This document shows positions 36,293 to 48,850 of a DNA stretch of 64,000 nucleotides, in pieces. Numbering within the stretch: the first letter of the stretch is position 1; each line of letters starts with the position of its first letter. Under the pieces are notes generated by a model. That model did not search any database. It was not told the DNA's origin and saw only the letters and a program-made list of their open reading frames with translations. Source of the stretch: Ophiobolus disseminans (Eukaryota > Ascomycota > Dothideomycetes > Pleosporales > Phaeosphaeriaceae); NCBI GenBank assembly GCA_010093685.1, contig MU006229.1, positions 961,271 through 1,025,270 on the forward strand. The letters run 5' to 3'. Position numbers and translations under genes: made by a program.

Positions 36293-38016
36293 ATGTGATC
36301 CTGTGACGTGATATTTTCCGGCATGCAAGGCATCCGGCCTCTGCGATACAGAGTGAGTGGAGCGATGGGAGGCTTCTGGATGGCTCTCTGTGCCTTACTG
36401 CAACACCAATGCTAGGACTGGACTTGACTTGAAGGATGACGGGCATAATGAGGCTCGAGCCGATCTCGCAGCTTGGATTGGCTGCAGCAGCCGTTCCAAT
36501 AACACTGGTTTCGCATCAGCACGTACGCTTACTTTGGACAAGACAGCTTACGGCGCGGATCGTACCTGCCATTCGCCAATCCACACAACACTGTGGCGGT
36601 CCGTTGCCGTCCGCGAGCTATCAATAACACGCGAAGGCTTCGCTGCCGAGAAGGCGTACACGGCGAAGCTCAACAAGGCCTCCGCGTGGTGAGGACGCCG
36701 CGAGTGCGAGGATTGGAAACAGTGTCAGCTTTCTTTTGCCATATTGTTACTTCGGAATCAAGGGAATACGATCAGCATGCCTGGCCCCATGTTTCTGTCC
36801 GTTTCTTTTCTTATTGGTTTCTAACGGGCACAGTGGACGATTCGGAAAAATTCAGCAGGGGTCCTCGTCCTGCTGGCGACTCATAGGCCTCGCAGACGGT
36901 CGGGCGCTAATTTATTATCGCTGAGGTCTGTGAGTGGCTGTTCGGCAAAACCTAATGAGCCCTTGATGGCTCGACTCTCCATGGGCGCGATGATTGCAAC
37001 TTCGGAAAGCGTTTCAGCCGTCGACAAATTCTGTTTCTCCTTTATGCACCACGGATGCTTGACGTCTTGACCAGGCAGCGGGAGTTGCCACTGCGTCGCG
37101 TACCTGAGCAGCGTTTTCATGGATGTATCCGGCGTCGCGCCACGAGCGCACGGTAACGGCCAAAAGAACTGCGGGCGCACGAGGCGATGCCAATATGGCG
37201 CGCCCACTCTGACCATAGCCGCTTTGGGTCGCATCAGATTAGCCGGTCGCAGAGGTGCAAAGCGGTGCGAAGGCCCTTGATGGGATGATGCTACCCGTCC
37301 GCTTCGACATCCCATTTGACACAGCTCCAGAGAGGCGTGGAGGCGTGCGCTGGGGTGCACTCTCAAGCTAGGGCCAGGCGGCCGCATAATTCTGGCCCGC
37401 ACAGCTGCTAGGGGTGTGCATCCCCGATGAGACCCGCAGACGCTAAGCCCAACGTCGTCGCTCGTCGCTTGGCCTGATGGCGGCCAGGATTATCAGAGCA
37501 CAAGCCATCGAAGCCAGCCTTTCGTCGGCAAGCTTGGGCTCGAAACAAACAGGGCCCCTCTCCCGCAAGCTGCAGCAGGCCGCGCCTGCATCGCACGCAC
37601 AAGGGCTTGTACCAGCGTCCCCAGACTCTCTTCAAGTACGCGCTGCAGGCCCGCCGCGCCAGGCATTTCCCTGCAGTTTCTGTCCCTCCATTTGAGCCCA
37701 CTGCTTTGCCGCGCTGCTTTATACTACTCTGTTTGGACCTCTGTCATACTGCAGCGCCTCTTTGCTAGCCCTGCCCCGTGTTGCTGCGGTACATACACAT
37801 CCTCGTCGCTGTTGTTTCGCTTCAAGGTCCAGATTATCATCTCATGCATGCATGCGCCCGCCCGCTCTAAGGTCACCTCCACCCACGCCCCCAAGGTACA
37901 GCAACACCACGGCGCAAATGCCCGTTAGAAGGTGCACTCTGCCTAGTATCTAACCGGACGCTTGCTCCCACACTCGCACGGATACACAACCTCCACCTGT
38001 TCAGTCACCACTCGAT
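36293..38016. other. Long upstream region of the CENP-B-type gene
   Basis: About 1.7 kb has no convincing coding frame. C/T-rich and CA-rich segments at 37690-37990 look like a promoter and long 5' untranslated leader for the gene at 38017. Regulatory genes in filamentous fungi often have long leaders; this is inference. Confidence 0.45.
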
Positions 38017-39774
38017 ATGAGCCAGCTGCAAATGGACCACGAGCAGCATCACCACGATCATTTTGATGATCATAGTGCCGGATGGCATGACAATGCTGGA
38101 TACAACCCCCATCACCAGTCTCCGGTGCAAGACTACAATGGTTTCCACGGCTATTCACCACTCCAGATGGAGCCCATGTACGGAACTGGCATGCACCCTC
38201 CTCATCATCCACACCCACCACCCAGGACGACACATGCGCAACTCCAACCGTTGATCATGCCACAGTGGCCGAGCATGTTGACTAGCCAGTCAACATATCA
38301 GCCGCCCATATTTCCCTCCGCACCAGTACCAATTACACCGGCTTCAGCAACTCCAGTATCGGCATCTTCAACGCACTCACGCACATCATCGACGCCACGG
38401 AAGACGCTCACGGATTCAGACCGCAGACGGATGTGCCAGTACCATGAAGAGAATCCCACTGTCAAGCAGACCGAAATTGGAGGTATGATTGCATCCACAC
38501 AGTGACCAAGACGAGTATGGCACTAACAGTATCTAGCAATGTTCGGCGTGGAGAGAAGGTACCACTGCATGCTTCTATGCGTATTGCCGGGCTGACGTTT
38601 ATGTAGTACTGTTTCAAAAGTGTTGCGCCAGAAGGAAAAGTACTTGTACCAGGACGACGGCAGCCGCTCGCCCATTAAAAGATCAAAAGGAAAGTTTCCG
38701 GACATCGAACGGGCACTCGCAAACTGGGCGAGGAACCACCAAAGGCAAGGACTGCTGCTCAGCGACGCTATTATCCGAGATAAGGCACGCTTCTTTGCGT
38801 CAACCGTCGGCAACTCAGAGAGCCACCTCAAGGCGAACAGCACGAGCTGGCTGGAAAAGTTCAAGCAAAAGAATCATCTCATGGGGGCTAGGTCGAGGAA
38901 GGGCTCAATAGCAGAGGAATCTGAGGGAACGTCGAATCCGCCGTCGAACGCGCAGACGCCGGGGGCCATTTCCCCCTCGTCTCCCGGCGGGGTATCGCCG
39001 TCCAATCCGACCGTAGCAGCCAAGAAGAGCACAGAAAATCTCAAGAGCGAAAGCCCAGATACATACGATTTCTCGAAACACCGACGACCATTCCATTCAC
39101 AAAGCAGCACTTCATTGTCCAGTGTCTTCACAGACACTGCACCACCGTCCTCTTTCTCAGCAGGTCCAACAAGCCCAACTTCACTCTCTTCTCCGTTCTT
39201 CACCCCTGATTCAGCGTGCGGTCCTAGCCCGTTCATGGGAAGACAAGCTGCCAACGGGCAGCCCGGTAGCAGCAATTTCCAACGTCCACGTAGTCAGACA
39301 TTTCCCATGCTGGTTGGTGTGGAGCAGTACATGTCACCCCCAGGCTCTTCGGATGCGCTGACACCCAAGTTCATTCACGGTGGCGGTCTAGATTCTCCTA
39401 TGGCAGAGCTTCCTGGTTCTCTAGCTGCTATTGACGAAGCTATGTCCGTGTCACCGACTCAAGTCACCCACTCGATGCAACCTCCTCCGCTTCCGTCAAA
39501 CCACTACGACGAGAAAGGCTCATCCGCCGATTCATCACCTATCACACCTTCTCAAGAGGAAGCGGCGCGCGCATTGGAGCTGGTGATGAATTTCTTCCAA
39601 TCGCAAAATGCAGACTTTGTGGTGGAGCCCCAAGAATACGTTACTATTGGCAAGCTGATGGAGAAGCTTCGAATCAAACGAAGCAACGAGAGTTTGTCTG
39701 GGACCATGCGCCGCATCTCAGAGCCCGACTTCACGGTTGGCAAGGTGGAGAGTGTCGATGTGCTCCTCCACTAA
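38017..39774 (+). CDS. CENP-B/psq-type helix-turn-helix DNA-binding protein
   Basis: Three exons, 38017-38482, 38537-38558 and 38607-39774, give 551 residues. The 22-base middle exon restores the first helix-turn-helix: LTDSDRRRMCQYHEENPTVK, QTEIGAMFGVERSTVSKVLR. The second, CENP-B-like domain follows (FPDIERALANWARNHQRQG to STSWLEKFKQKNHLMG). Before it is a His-rich, Pro-rich, disordered N-terminus; after it a long Ser/Pro-rich tail ending in a helical segment ALELVMNFFQSQ. There is no DDE transposase domain, so it looks like a domesticated pogo-family DNA-binding protein, similar in plan to fission-yeast Abp1/Cbh proteins. It is probably nuclear; target sites and function are unknown. Confidence 0.87.
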
Positions 39775-42700
39775 GTAGCCTCTCTGGCCGTTTGGTGGCA
39801 TCGGCCTGGCTTGTGCCTCTAGGCAGATATGACACAAGGACCCTGGACGCACACGTTTACGACGACTTCTATCTGCGACACGCTTCCCCTGAGCTGTATG
39901 GTTTCGAAGTCAACGGATGATGCACGTTCTTGCGATCACACAAGGGGCGGAGTCATTTCTGAACACTTAATGGCATTCCCTTTTCTTGTCGCATCTTTCA
40001 GCACGTTCGCATCAGCATATTTAGCATTTTCTCTTCTCTCGCCCTATTTCTTATCAACCCCCTTTCGTTGTTTATTCACCCCCAACGACCAGACTATACC
40101 CCCCTTTTTGCGCGCACACATGTTGCCGTTTTCGCACCCACAGAAGAAAAGACTGTAACCGCTCGCGCGGGCCACTAAGTATTTGTACGCTTCAATTACT
40201 GTATTTCTTTTTCATTCTCATACTTTACTTTTGTTGTTCAGACCTCTTACGTGGGAGTGCTCAGTTACTCAGGCTGAAACGGACTATTTGGATTGGGTTT
40301 CCTGTACGCTCCTTGTCACTATACGTGCTTTATGATATAGCTGTCCTCTCCTGCCGAGGCTTGGGATACAGCCCGCAGGACGCACCGAAGAAATTGAACA
40401 ATCTTTCGGTACCAAAAGTGTCCCAAAAACCATTCCCAGCGCCATTATCTCGATTGTGTGCATTGATGCTGGCTTATTGGAGCATGAATGATCGCCAGAT
40501 GGTCATGTGTGCCGATGTGAACAGATGGTACATGCCGCTGTCACTTGTTCTTTCGGCCTTCGGCACCTGCCCTTGCACAAGCACCGCACAAATAAGAACA
40601 CAACCCTTATGCACAGTCCGCGGACACCCGTCGGCCGCAAGAGCGATCTGACGTGACGGCATCTCGCATATGTGCACGGTGTTTCGTTCGAGGTCCGGAC
40701 CTTCAAACATGAGGCCGTCGCAACACGCACCCCCGCAGCTGACATGTACCAAGCGCGATAGTGAAGCGCAGCACTGCGCATTATGATGATCCATGACGAC
40801 AACAGCTGCAATACGATCGCGTTCACGCCCCGAGTTCCGCAAGTACTTGTCCACATGCATTATTAATAGGTATACTTGTGGGCTTCGTAGGGGATTTCCC
40901 GATTGAGGAACTTCGTTTCGGAAAGTTTATTGGCCATGAGCGGCTGAGCCGCGGGGAAAGGGAAGGGGAAAGGATGTTCGCGTGTTGCGAGGCCCAAGCG
41001 AGACAAAAGGCGGTGCGGCGCGGAGATTTGTTTGGGCATGGCTTACCCATATTACGAAGGGGGATTCCCATGCTATTGCGGAAATAGCTGACAAGGCGAT
41101 AAGCAAGCAAGCAGGCAGGCAAGGCAAGCACAGCAACGATGTTTGGAATTCTATCTACTTCTATCGACGTGCATGTTTATTTGGCTTTTTGCACATGCCC
41201 CTGGTACTGCCATGCTAAAAAAGAAAAAGTACCCAGTAATTCCCAGTATTCCCACTTCGTATCCCGATTTCCTTTCGCGTGCGCGCAAACAAAAAAGCAA
41301 ACCTCACCAACAATTTCAAAACTCGGCGCAACTCCGGGCCTTTTGCGCACAGCATGTTGCTGGTCCCAGGTCGGTACGGCCCGTCACGCTCTACAAAGTT
41401 TATTACAGTACCTTACAAGGCAAGGCCCGCACCGAGCCCGATCGCGTTGCACAGAATCTATCTGCTTTTTTTGCAGGCAACACATAGTAGTGTATGTGCG
41501 TGCGCTGCGTGCAAGTCTGGGGCGCAGTTGGTTCGTAAGTCTGACGGCAGCATGCGGCGCGACAGTAAGACAGCGTTATCGAAGGGGAGAGACGGTTGCG
41601 GGGCCTATAGGATGGGTAAATAGCACGATCTGTTTGTTAGTGCGTGATCGAAGGATGGGGAGGGGGCGACATGTGGTTGCGTTTTGCTGCTAACGTTGCT
41701 AACGTTAGTGGCAGCGACAAATCAATTATTCAACAAGGAGCAAATGGGCCAGTCAGCGTGCCGGACAGCTGTGTTTTTGCGCTGGTTTATTCGGGCCTTT
41801 GGGGTTGGTGCAGAAGTCCGGCACAAAAGCCACTTTTCCTCGCGTGTAGCGCAACGAGCTAAAATAGTGACGTGCGACTCGTGAGTTCTGACGGGCTGCT
41901 GCCGCGGGGCACAGCTGAATCATTATGTTGATGGGTTCTGGAATCTACGATTGAGTTTGCGCCGGCGACGTTGGGGTTAGTGGTGGCTGCGAGTGTTTTT
42001 CAGGCGCGTCTTGCGGCTGCGCGCAAAATTGTTCAAGGCCATGTCGGATCCGGGCTGGCAGCAAGTGAGGTTTCTCGTGTACCTTGCGCTAGTCTCACGT
42101 GATTGATACTGGATGCCGTGTCAAATGCTGTGTAACGCGGTACGGGTCGGGGTGGGACGGTGGGACCGCTAGCCGAGGTCTATTGTCAGCGAGAAAGTAC
42201 ATTTCGACAGCCCGAGTACTACCAACAATTATCTGCAACACCACGTCCTTGACAGCTCTACTAGCCATTACGTATGAGCTGACATAGAAGACTCGCTATA
42301 AGGACTGTTTCGAGTTCTTGTCGCAGCAAGCCAAGGTGGTCAGATACCGTCATACACGCCCCAGCCAGCTGTTCAGGACACACGAAACGCACTTAGGAGA
42401 CTGCAACGCCTTGACCGTTGGCTTTGCCAATTCTGCCAAATCCTCAATAGTGTTTCGATCATTTGCCGTGCGTTTCGTAGTCCTATTTAGCCCTGTGAAA
42501 CAAGTTTCGTCCTACGAGTTCGTGCGACAAGTTCGTCATACCAGTTCGTGCACCCATTGACTTGACGTACCCGCCATTACACCCGCCTGTCATGTGCGCT
42601 TAGCCGTAACCGCATGCTATTGCTTGACTGCCGAGTCCGGTTCCTTGCATGAGAAAGTAGTCGAAAAGGATAGGGAAAGGACATGATGACTGAGCAAGCG

Positions 42701-45234
42701 TCCCTGGACACAGACTATTGCCTCTCCAAGATCCGAGAAAGAGGCTTGCGCGACACAGTAAGATCAGTGTTATGTGCCTTCCGGCCCGGATTCTTGGTCA
42801 TGACAGCTCTGATGTCCTGTTACAAGGCGCCCTATGAGTCCGTGACACTACAAAATCATGTTTAGTAGGACTTGGACGGAGTTAGGCGTACATGCGGTGA
42901 AGTCGTCGCAGCGAAAGATTCGTCGGTATCAGAGTGGTCATGTCCAATGACTCGAGTCGTGCGCAATTGAGTGAGATGGGGTTCTCTTCATATGCGGGCC
43001 ACCCGTGAAGGAGCTCGCAAGGTCGATGAAGACAAGCACCCCTAGGCGTCAGCCTTGCAGTTGTGTATGTGTGCGAGTACATATGTGAGATCTCGAATAA
43101 ATCAAGACCCTACTCGTTCCATACAGTACCCAGACACAGCCAGTGAAAACATGGTGCGCTCTACAAGAGTGCTGGAGTGGGTTTGAGATTTCATTGACTT
43201 CTTTGTGCCAAGTATCGTGACTTTGTCATGTCCTTCCTGACTAGGTCACCGCGGCAAGAAGTGTGCTGAGCATGAAAATGATCCATTGCCAATTACAACT
43301 CATGAGCCACGACCAGACGCCTCACCTCATGCTCGAGGTGATATCCATCTCGCTTCCCCGCAAGGAACATCCACAAGGTCTCCCTCGCTCAGCATGATTA
43401 CCCTCTAAAGCGATGTCATGCGTTTTCGAGTCAAACCCCCCGTCTACATTGGGCATCAGCGTCGATGAATTGAGCACTGCGCCCGTTTACCGTTTGATGC
43501 ACACGGGGCCCCTGAGCATAACCAACAAGGAACGCATGGCTTGATCAGCGTGTTCGCGTTCCAGGAGCAGAGACGACCAGGTTCATGAGGCGAACCGCTG
43601 GGGTCATGACACCTTGCTGCGGACGGACCCCACGCCCTTCGCGGAGAGCCCTAGCGCTAATGACGCTGAATGACCTTGATCAATGCGTCCAGTTTCAGGA
43701 ATTGCGTTTGCGCATCCCGCGGTAGGTCGCAAAGAACTGCGGTGTGGGGGCGACGCGAGCGCAGAATTAAAGTTCCAACGGTGCTCTGGGGTCTTGACTC
43801 GACGCCGTGGGGTTTCGACCTTTCGACATTCAGGCGCAAGAAGCGAGTAAGCGGCGAGGTTGCTCTACGCACGCGCCGCCAACGCGCGCGGTATACGACA
43901 GGTTGTTGTCGCATAGATTTTGAACGTCACCAATTTTTGATGCCAGTTTATGGCACAACGGGATAACTCCTCTTTTCGTGCAGCGCTGCCTAACCGGTAA
44001 GCCCTGAAACGTTCCAGCGGCAGGACGCAGGAGTAATTCAGGTACCGGTACTCATTCGCTGTCGGTTGTGGCAAGGCTGGCGGGGCGGGGTAGAAGTAAA
44101 CTTTTCATCCCACCATCGCTTGTGCATATCGAACCATGAGCCGCTGTAAATAGTTCTGAAAATCTGCAATGCCGCAAGGTTAGTTTTGTACATGAAACAT
44201 TCGAAACAAATTGGTTACCACATCCGCGGAGTGAAGAGAGTCGGTGTATGAATTTGTAGCTTGGCTGTACCCATACCACACTCTCAAAGTGGGGCAGTCA
44301 GGAACCGCGAACACTTGCAAGGTATAGTACTGGAATGGTGGAAGTTGTGTTGAAATCTGGAACGCTACTTTGGGTGAATGTAGTTTAACTTTAGGTCTTC
44401 TGCACTGCTAGGCTAGAAAATGTTAGCGAAGTATCCACAGGTTCAATGTAAGTGCGCCATGGTTATGGACTTACGCACAGATGGACTCGTATCTGAGTTG
44501 AGATACCTTCGTTCTGGGTTTGATTGTCTAGATTGCGTCGCTTATTGTCCAATGTCGAAGGACGGCTGTTAAAATTCAGGCCTGTGCTGCATTGAAGATG
44601 ACACGGACCGTCGCGCTGCCCGGGGTTGACATGCAGAAAGTCAAAGCTCGCCTTACGCACATAATCGTCGGCCAGTATCTTCCTTGCTACACCGCCTGTC
44701 AAGTCGACTTAATTCCAAGATGCCAGGCGCAAGTACCACACCAACCTGCTGGATAGATTGTTCGGACAGTGGCCGGGTGCGGCGTGGAGTGCGGGGAACC
44801 ACACTTTTGTTTTTTTGGTGTCCGGCAATTCCTCAAACAGTCAGGTGGTCGACGGCGCATGCAGTCCGGAATGCCGTGTGTCTCAACAATTTTGATCGCA
44901 GGATTGTTTAATTGGCTGGGAACCCCTCTTTCTAGAGCAGCGGTGTACCTTTCCCATAACATCAACTGTTTGGGCGCAGGATGAGTTGGTATGACATGAA
45001 CGCACACTAGATGTCTGTGCGGACTAGACTGCTCCCAGTCCGATGGCATTGCACCGCGGTCAGGCATGAGCATGATTTAGAGTTTGGGGCCTACGCAATC
45101 GTTGAGTGTCGCATACGATCGAAATGACCATTTTGTTTAGTGCTCAAGCAATGCTCAGTAGTTCGCCTGTATAGCGGTGAGGTCTTGACGTATGCGTGTG
45201 CAAGCTCTGACCTCTAGTAGGTCTGCACTGCTTG
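39775..45234. other. Gene-poor stretch, 5.5 kb
   Basis: No frame here has a recognisable domain or a splice-consistent exon chain. The first few hundred bases are T/C-rich and probably 3' untranslated. Short AAGC/AGGC tetramer runs occur near 41100-41130. Near 42512-42550 the word AGTTCGT recurs three times at 14-19 base spacing. The rest is ordinary in composition. Non-coding transcripts or spliced lineage-specific genes cannot be excluded. Confidence 0.4.
41099..41130. repeat. AAGC/AGGC tetramer microsatellite
   Basis: Short imperfect run of AAGC, CAGG and AAGG units inside the gene-poor stretch. Confidence 0.6.
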
Positions 45235-48049
45235 CTACTTCAACCCAGGTAACAGAGATGGTTGCATGGATAGATCCGCGCGCACGTCAACCGAGCGCTC
45301 TTCCATCAGTTCGCGAACGCCTCGCTCGCCGAGCTCCGGCACCAGCCGAAGGATAAACAGTTCAACAATCTGGAAAATGAGATGTTTGTTGAGGTACGAA
45401 TCGTCAAGACAACTCAATACTTCTTCGACACGTGCTAGCTGGGTTTCGCGATCCTGGGCTGCAAAATACCTAGCGGCCACTTTCGCTGGAACCAGGTTCA
45501 ATACCGAGGCAGCACAACGACGCTTGATTTCCCTTGCTGCGTCATCTGATGGAGGCTGACGCGGGGGTCCAAGAGCGTTATTCGGAAAAAGTGTCGCGCG
45601 GAGAGTGCGAAGAATGGCTGGCAAGAAAGTGGGGTTCAAGATGCGTTTGTGAACAGTGTGTGAAAGGAACCTGATCGTCAATAGTTAGTGAAGGTGTTGT
45701 AAGATTAGATGGACCTTCATCGTTGGCGCGAAAATTGGCCACTGCCGGTATACAAAGCGTTCCTTGAGTTGATTCCACAGAGCAAAGCGCCATGGCCGTG
45801 CGGCAGAGAGTAAAGCCCCACTTCCGCCTGAGTTTGATTTGGCGATCCGTCCACAACATGAAGCCGAAGTCCGCATCGACTCTGCCTGAGGCTATCGCGG
45901 TATAGAGCAAATAAGCTCAAAGCCATAAATGTTTCATCGTACGACGACAAGATGAGATCGTCAGAGCAGGTAAGCAGAGCCAGGCCAGTTAACGTGGGCG
46001 TGGTTTATTCTGCTTGGAGACTGGATCAACGGGAGCGATATCGCATCTCGCTAAGTAGGAGTTGCTCGAAAAGTGAGGCGCAATTTTCTGACGGTCTGGG
46101 TGGCATGATCAGGGTCTGCGGCCAATCCCGAGCTCAACGGACGGTGTGGGCAGATCAACCGGCGCGTAAGCGGGCCATCCGGAGTGGCTAGGATCGCGAT
46201 AAGACGGCTCAGGGTGTAGTTTTCGTGTGGCAATGCTGTTGGCGCCATGGGTCGTGCTCTGCGACTCGTCGAAAGTAGGATATGCGTTTGACCCACTCGG
46301 GTTGCAAGCACTGTGATGCAGTCCTCAATGGTGTTGATACTAGAGGGGCTACGCATGCCAAGCCATGGGTCCGAAACGTATCGAGTTTGCCGCCCGGGAC
46401 GGGTGCCGGGGCGTACATGGAGCAAATGCGCGCCGACAGGGGTGGCAGAGTGTGCGAGCCTGCGGGCCGTCGCATTCGCTGAAGCGAAGTCAAGTGACTG
46501 AAATCGTATGCGGGCCTAAAAGCGCCTTGCGTTGCACTGTGCTCGGGCCTCCATGCTGCTGGCCAACCACAATGAATAAGGAAACAATTGTCGGAACTCA
46601 CCTATCCAATATTCCGTCAGTGTCACCCACCTTGCCCGGACCCGCCAGTAGTCCCCAGTGCAGCATTGAAATGGAGCCTGACAACCAGGGCATGTGGACG
46701 CTCAATCCAGCGAGTTGCGCCATGCAGCTCCACAATCTCATGCTCACGATAGGACGTTTTGATCCCAACGGACGCCTGTAATCCGGTGTATCCGCAGGTA
46801 AATACTGCGATTGGCCCCGCGCTTCGACAGGTGACTGATCACTAACGACAGATCTCGAAGAGAGGGAGGACGATCCCGCAAGAGTCAAGAATACCGCGCG
46901 CACCACCGTTGACGCCAAGAGGAGATATTGGACGGCAGCCCAAAAGAGTCCCGTAATAGACATGGTCTCGGTCTGGTGACGAACTCCGCTAGCAGTCTGT
47001 GGACGTGTCGATCCAGTCTCTTGATTTCGTGCCGAGGACAACAGGCCAAATCGCTCGAGTCGGGTCATCGACTGTTCTAGGTTGGTGTCTTCTGATGAGA
47101 TATCCTTCTCTTTGGCGTGATCGGTCTGTAAAACCTTCGCTATGCTCGTGATACCCTCCCACAACAACCAACCTTCGCAAGCTTTTCCACTGATCCCGTT
47201 TCCAAGGATCATCTCGGCGAATATTTCAGCAACTAAGGCTCGAAGACACCCGTTCCCGAAATCTTCCGTTGGTAGTAGGACAACCAATACTCCTTGAACA
47301 AGCAGCTGGCGCCACGCGGACTCATTTTCCCGTTGCTCGACGGAGGTCGACGGCACAGACTCATTTGGTACAGGGCCAAGTGCAGGGTGCGGGTGGAGCG
47401 TATGGTATAACAGGCGAGGATCCGAGACTAATGAATGTGGAGAAGACACTTGCTGCTTCGCTAGACGGAAGGCTTCAGGGCGTAAATTAGATATGTCAAA
47501 TTGGAGTTCAGGCAGGTGGAATCACCTACAGCTGAGGTGGGCTTCAACCAATTCTGGCACCTCATCTAGCAACATCGCCTCTAAATCAACCTTGCGCAGC
47601 CGCTGCTCTAAACTCCTAGTGCAGTGTGCAATGACCTGAAGCACCTCGTTGACAAATACATGGTCCGGGGTAATCTTCGAGTACCACGTCTGCACGAACT
47701 CCTTGATGATAACGGAAATAATCCCGTATAGTTGGAGATCGACTTCATTTGAGCTAGTCAGTGGTGGCAACACTTCTTCGATTGGGCGTGGTGTGGTGCG
47801 ACCCTTTTCACCATTTCCAAGGAGGACGTTGTGGGAGCAAAGAATTCGTCGGACGAATGATGCAGTCGCTTTGTCTGAAATAGCATCAGTGTTGGGTCTC
47901 GGTATTTCGACTGATTGTGTCGTTCCAGTTGCACGAAGCTGTGATAATTGGTCGCTTCCGGTGACTCCCAGAGTGGATGATGTTGCGGCTGCAAGGCCTG
48001 ATGGCTGCAGTGTGGAATTCTCGGACGCCCGGTGTGTGCTCGCCGTCAT
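45235..48049 (-). CDS. PXA-domain (PX-associated) protein
   Basis: Three exons are inferred: 48049-47530, 47472-46602 and 45670-45235, giving 608 residues. The first intron (57 bases) uses donor GTAGGT, which alone keeps frame. The second intron is 931 bases, from GTGAGT to GATCAG; it joins GPGKVGDTDGILDR to FLSHTVHKRILNPTFLP as one continuous family block. Residues about 80-180 fit the PXA domain (PIEEVLPPLTSSNEVDLQLY, then ITPDHVFVNEVLQVIAHCTR). PXA occurs in sorting-nexin-like proteins at endosomes and membrane contacts. Two hydrophobic segments (FWAAVQYLLLASTVVRAVFL and MLHWGLLAGPG) may sit in or on membrane. There is no PX domain visible, so cargo and site are unknown. It is divergent from MED10. 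Confidence 0.78.
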
Positions 48050-48323
48050 TCTGGACGACTTCTCATCATTGCACACTATTGCAGGCTCGATCAGGACACG
48101 TGATGGCGCGTTGAGGCGCGCGTTTAAGGTGAGTAGGTGAATGGTCGAAGTTGGTAAGGGAAGTTCTAGCAATGACGTGGGTACACGGAAGGTGAGTTTA
48201 CCCGAAGTTTTAGCGCTTTTGTGCTGCAGTGAACTTCTGCTACTGCCTTACCAACTTCACAACCCACGCTTGTAGGAAGACACCACGCTTCGCGCTTTAA
48301 ACTGCAACAACACGTTGCTCACA
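48050..48323. promoter_or_regulatory. Compact divergent promoter, PXA gene and MED10
   Basis: Only 274 bases separate the two start codons. Both promoters must overlap here or lie in each other's transcribed region. No factor motif is claimed. Confidence 0.5.
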
Positions 48324-48850
48324 ATGTCGGCAAAAGATCCTGATGGTACATCTCTGCATGCCCTTAGTGACGAAAGCTGACACAGTACAGCTCCGATTCT
48401 CACTGCTGAAGCACAACTCAAAGACATCGTGCAGAACCTCTATAACCTAATCGTGCAATCATATGACCATCATGGAAACAAGACTCACGAGGCTATGAAG
48501 CGTGAAATGTACGTTCAACGCGACATTGAGGATCTCAAGACCACAATGCTGATCAATACAGTCAGTCGCTCATTCAGAACCTCGTAAAGCTGTCGCGAAC
48601 GGCGCCCTTGGTCAAAATCACTATCCCGCCCGAGGTGACCAATTACGTCGAAAACTCCAGAAATCCTGACATTTTCACGCGCGAATTTGTCGAGACCGTA
48701 CAGCGAATGAACCAAATGCTCAAGGGTCGCTCTGACGCCCTACGCATGCTACAAGAGCAGATAGCATGGCAGCTCACACATGCCATTCCAGACCTGAAGG
48801 ACGATGTCGCAAGGGCAGTCGAGTCTACTGGCGGCAGGGTGCCGGTTTGA
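48324..48850 (+). CDS. MED10: Mediator complex subunit 10
   Basis: Three exons, 48324-48345, 48391-48508 and 48562-48850, give 142 residues, the usual size. The first intron splits codon 8; the second splits an Ile codon. MED10 (yeast Nut2) is a middle-module subunit of the Mediator coactivator that links regulators to RNA polymerase II. The hallmark stretch is present: KITIPPEVTNYVENSRNPDI, then TREFVETVQRMNQMLKG. An N-terminal helix LKDIVQNLYNLIVQSYDH precedes it. Confidence 0.92.

Noticed and set aside
43670..43966. 98-codon plus frame in the gene-poor gap
   Set aside because: No domain, no exon partners, Arg-rich random-like composition.
45685..45876. Internal exon of the PXA gene with RPWRFALWNQLKERF
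   Set aside because: Its reading phase does not fit either neighbouring exon, whereas joining the flanking exons directly gives a continuous family block.
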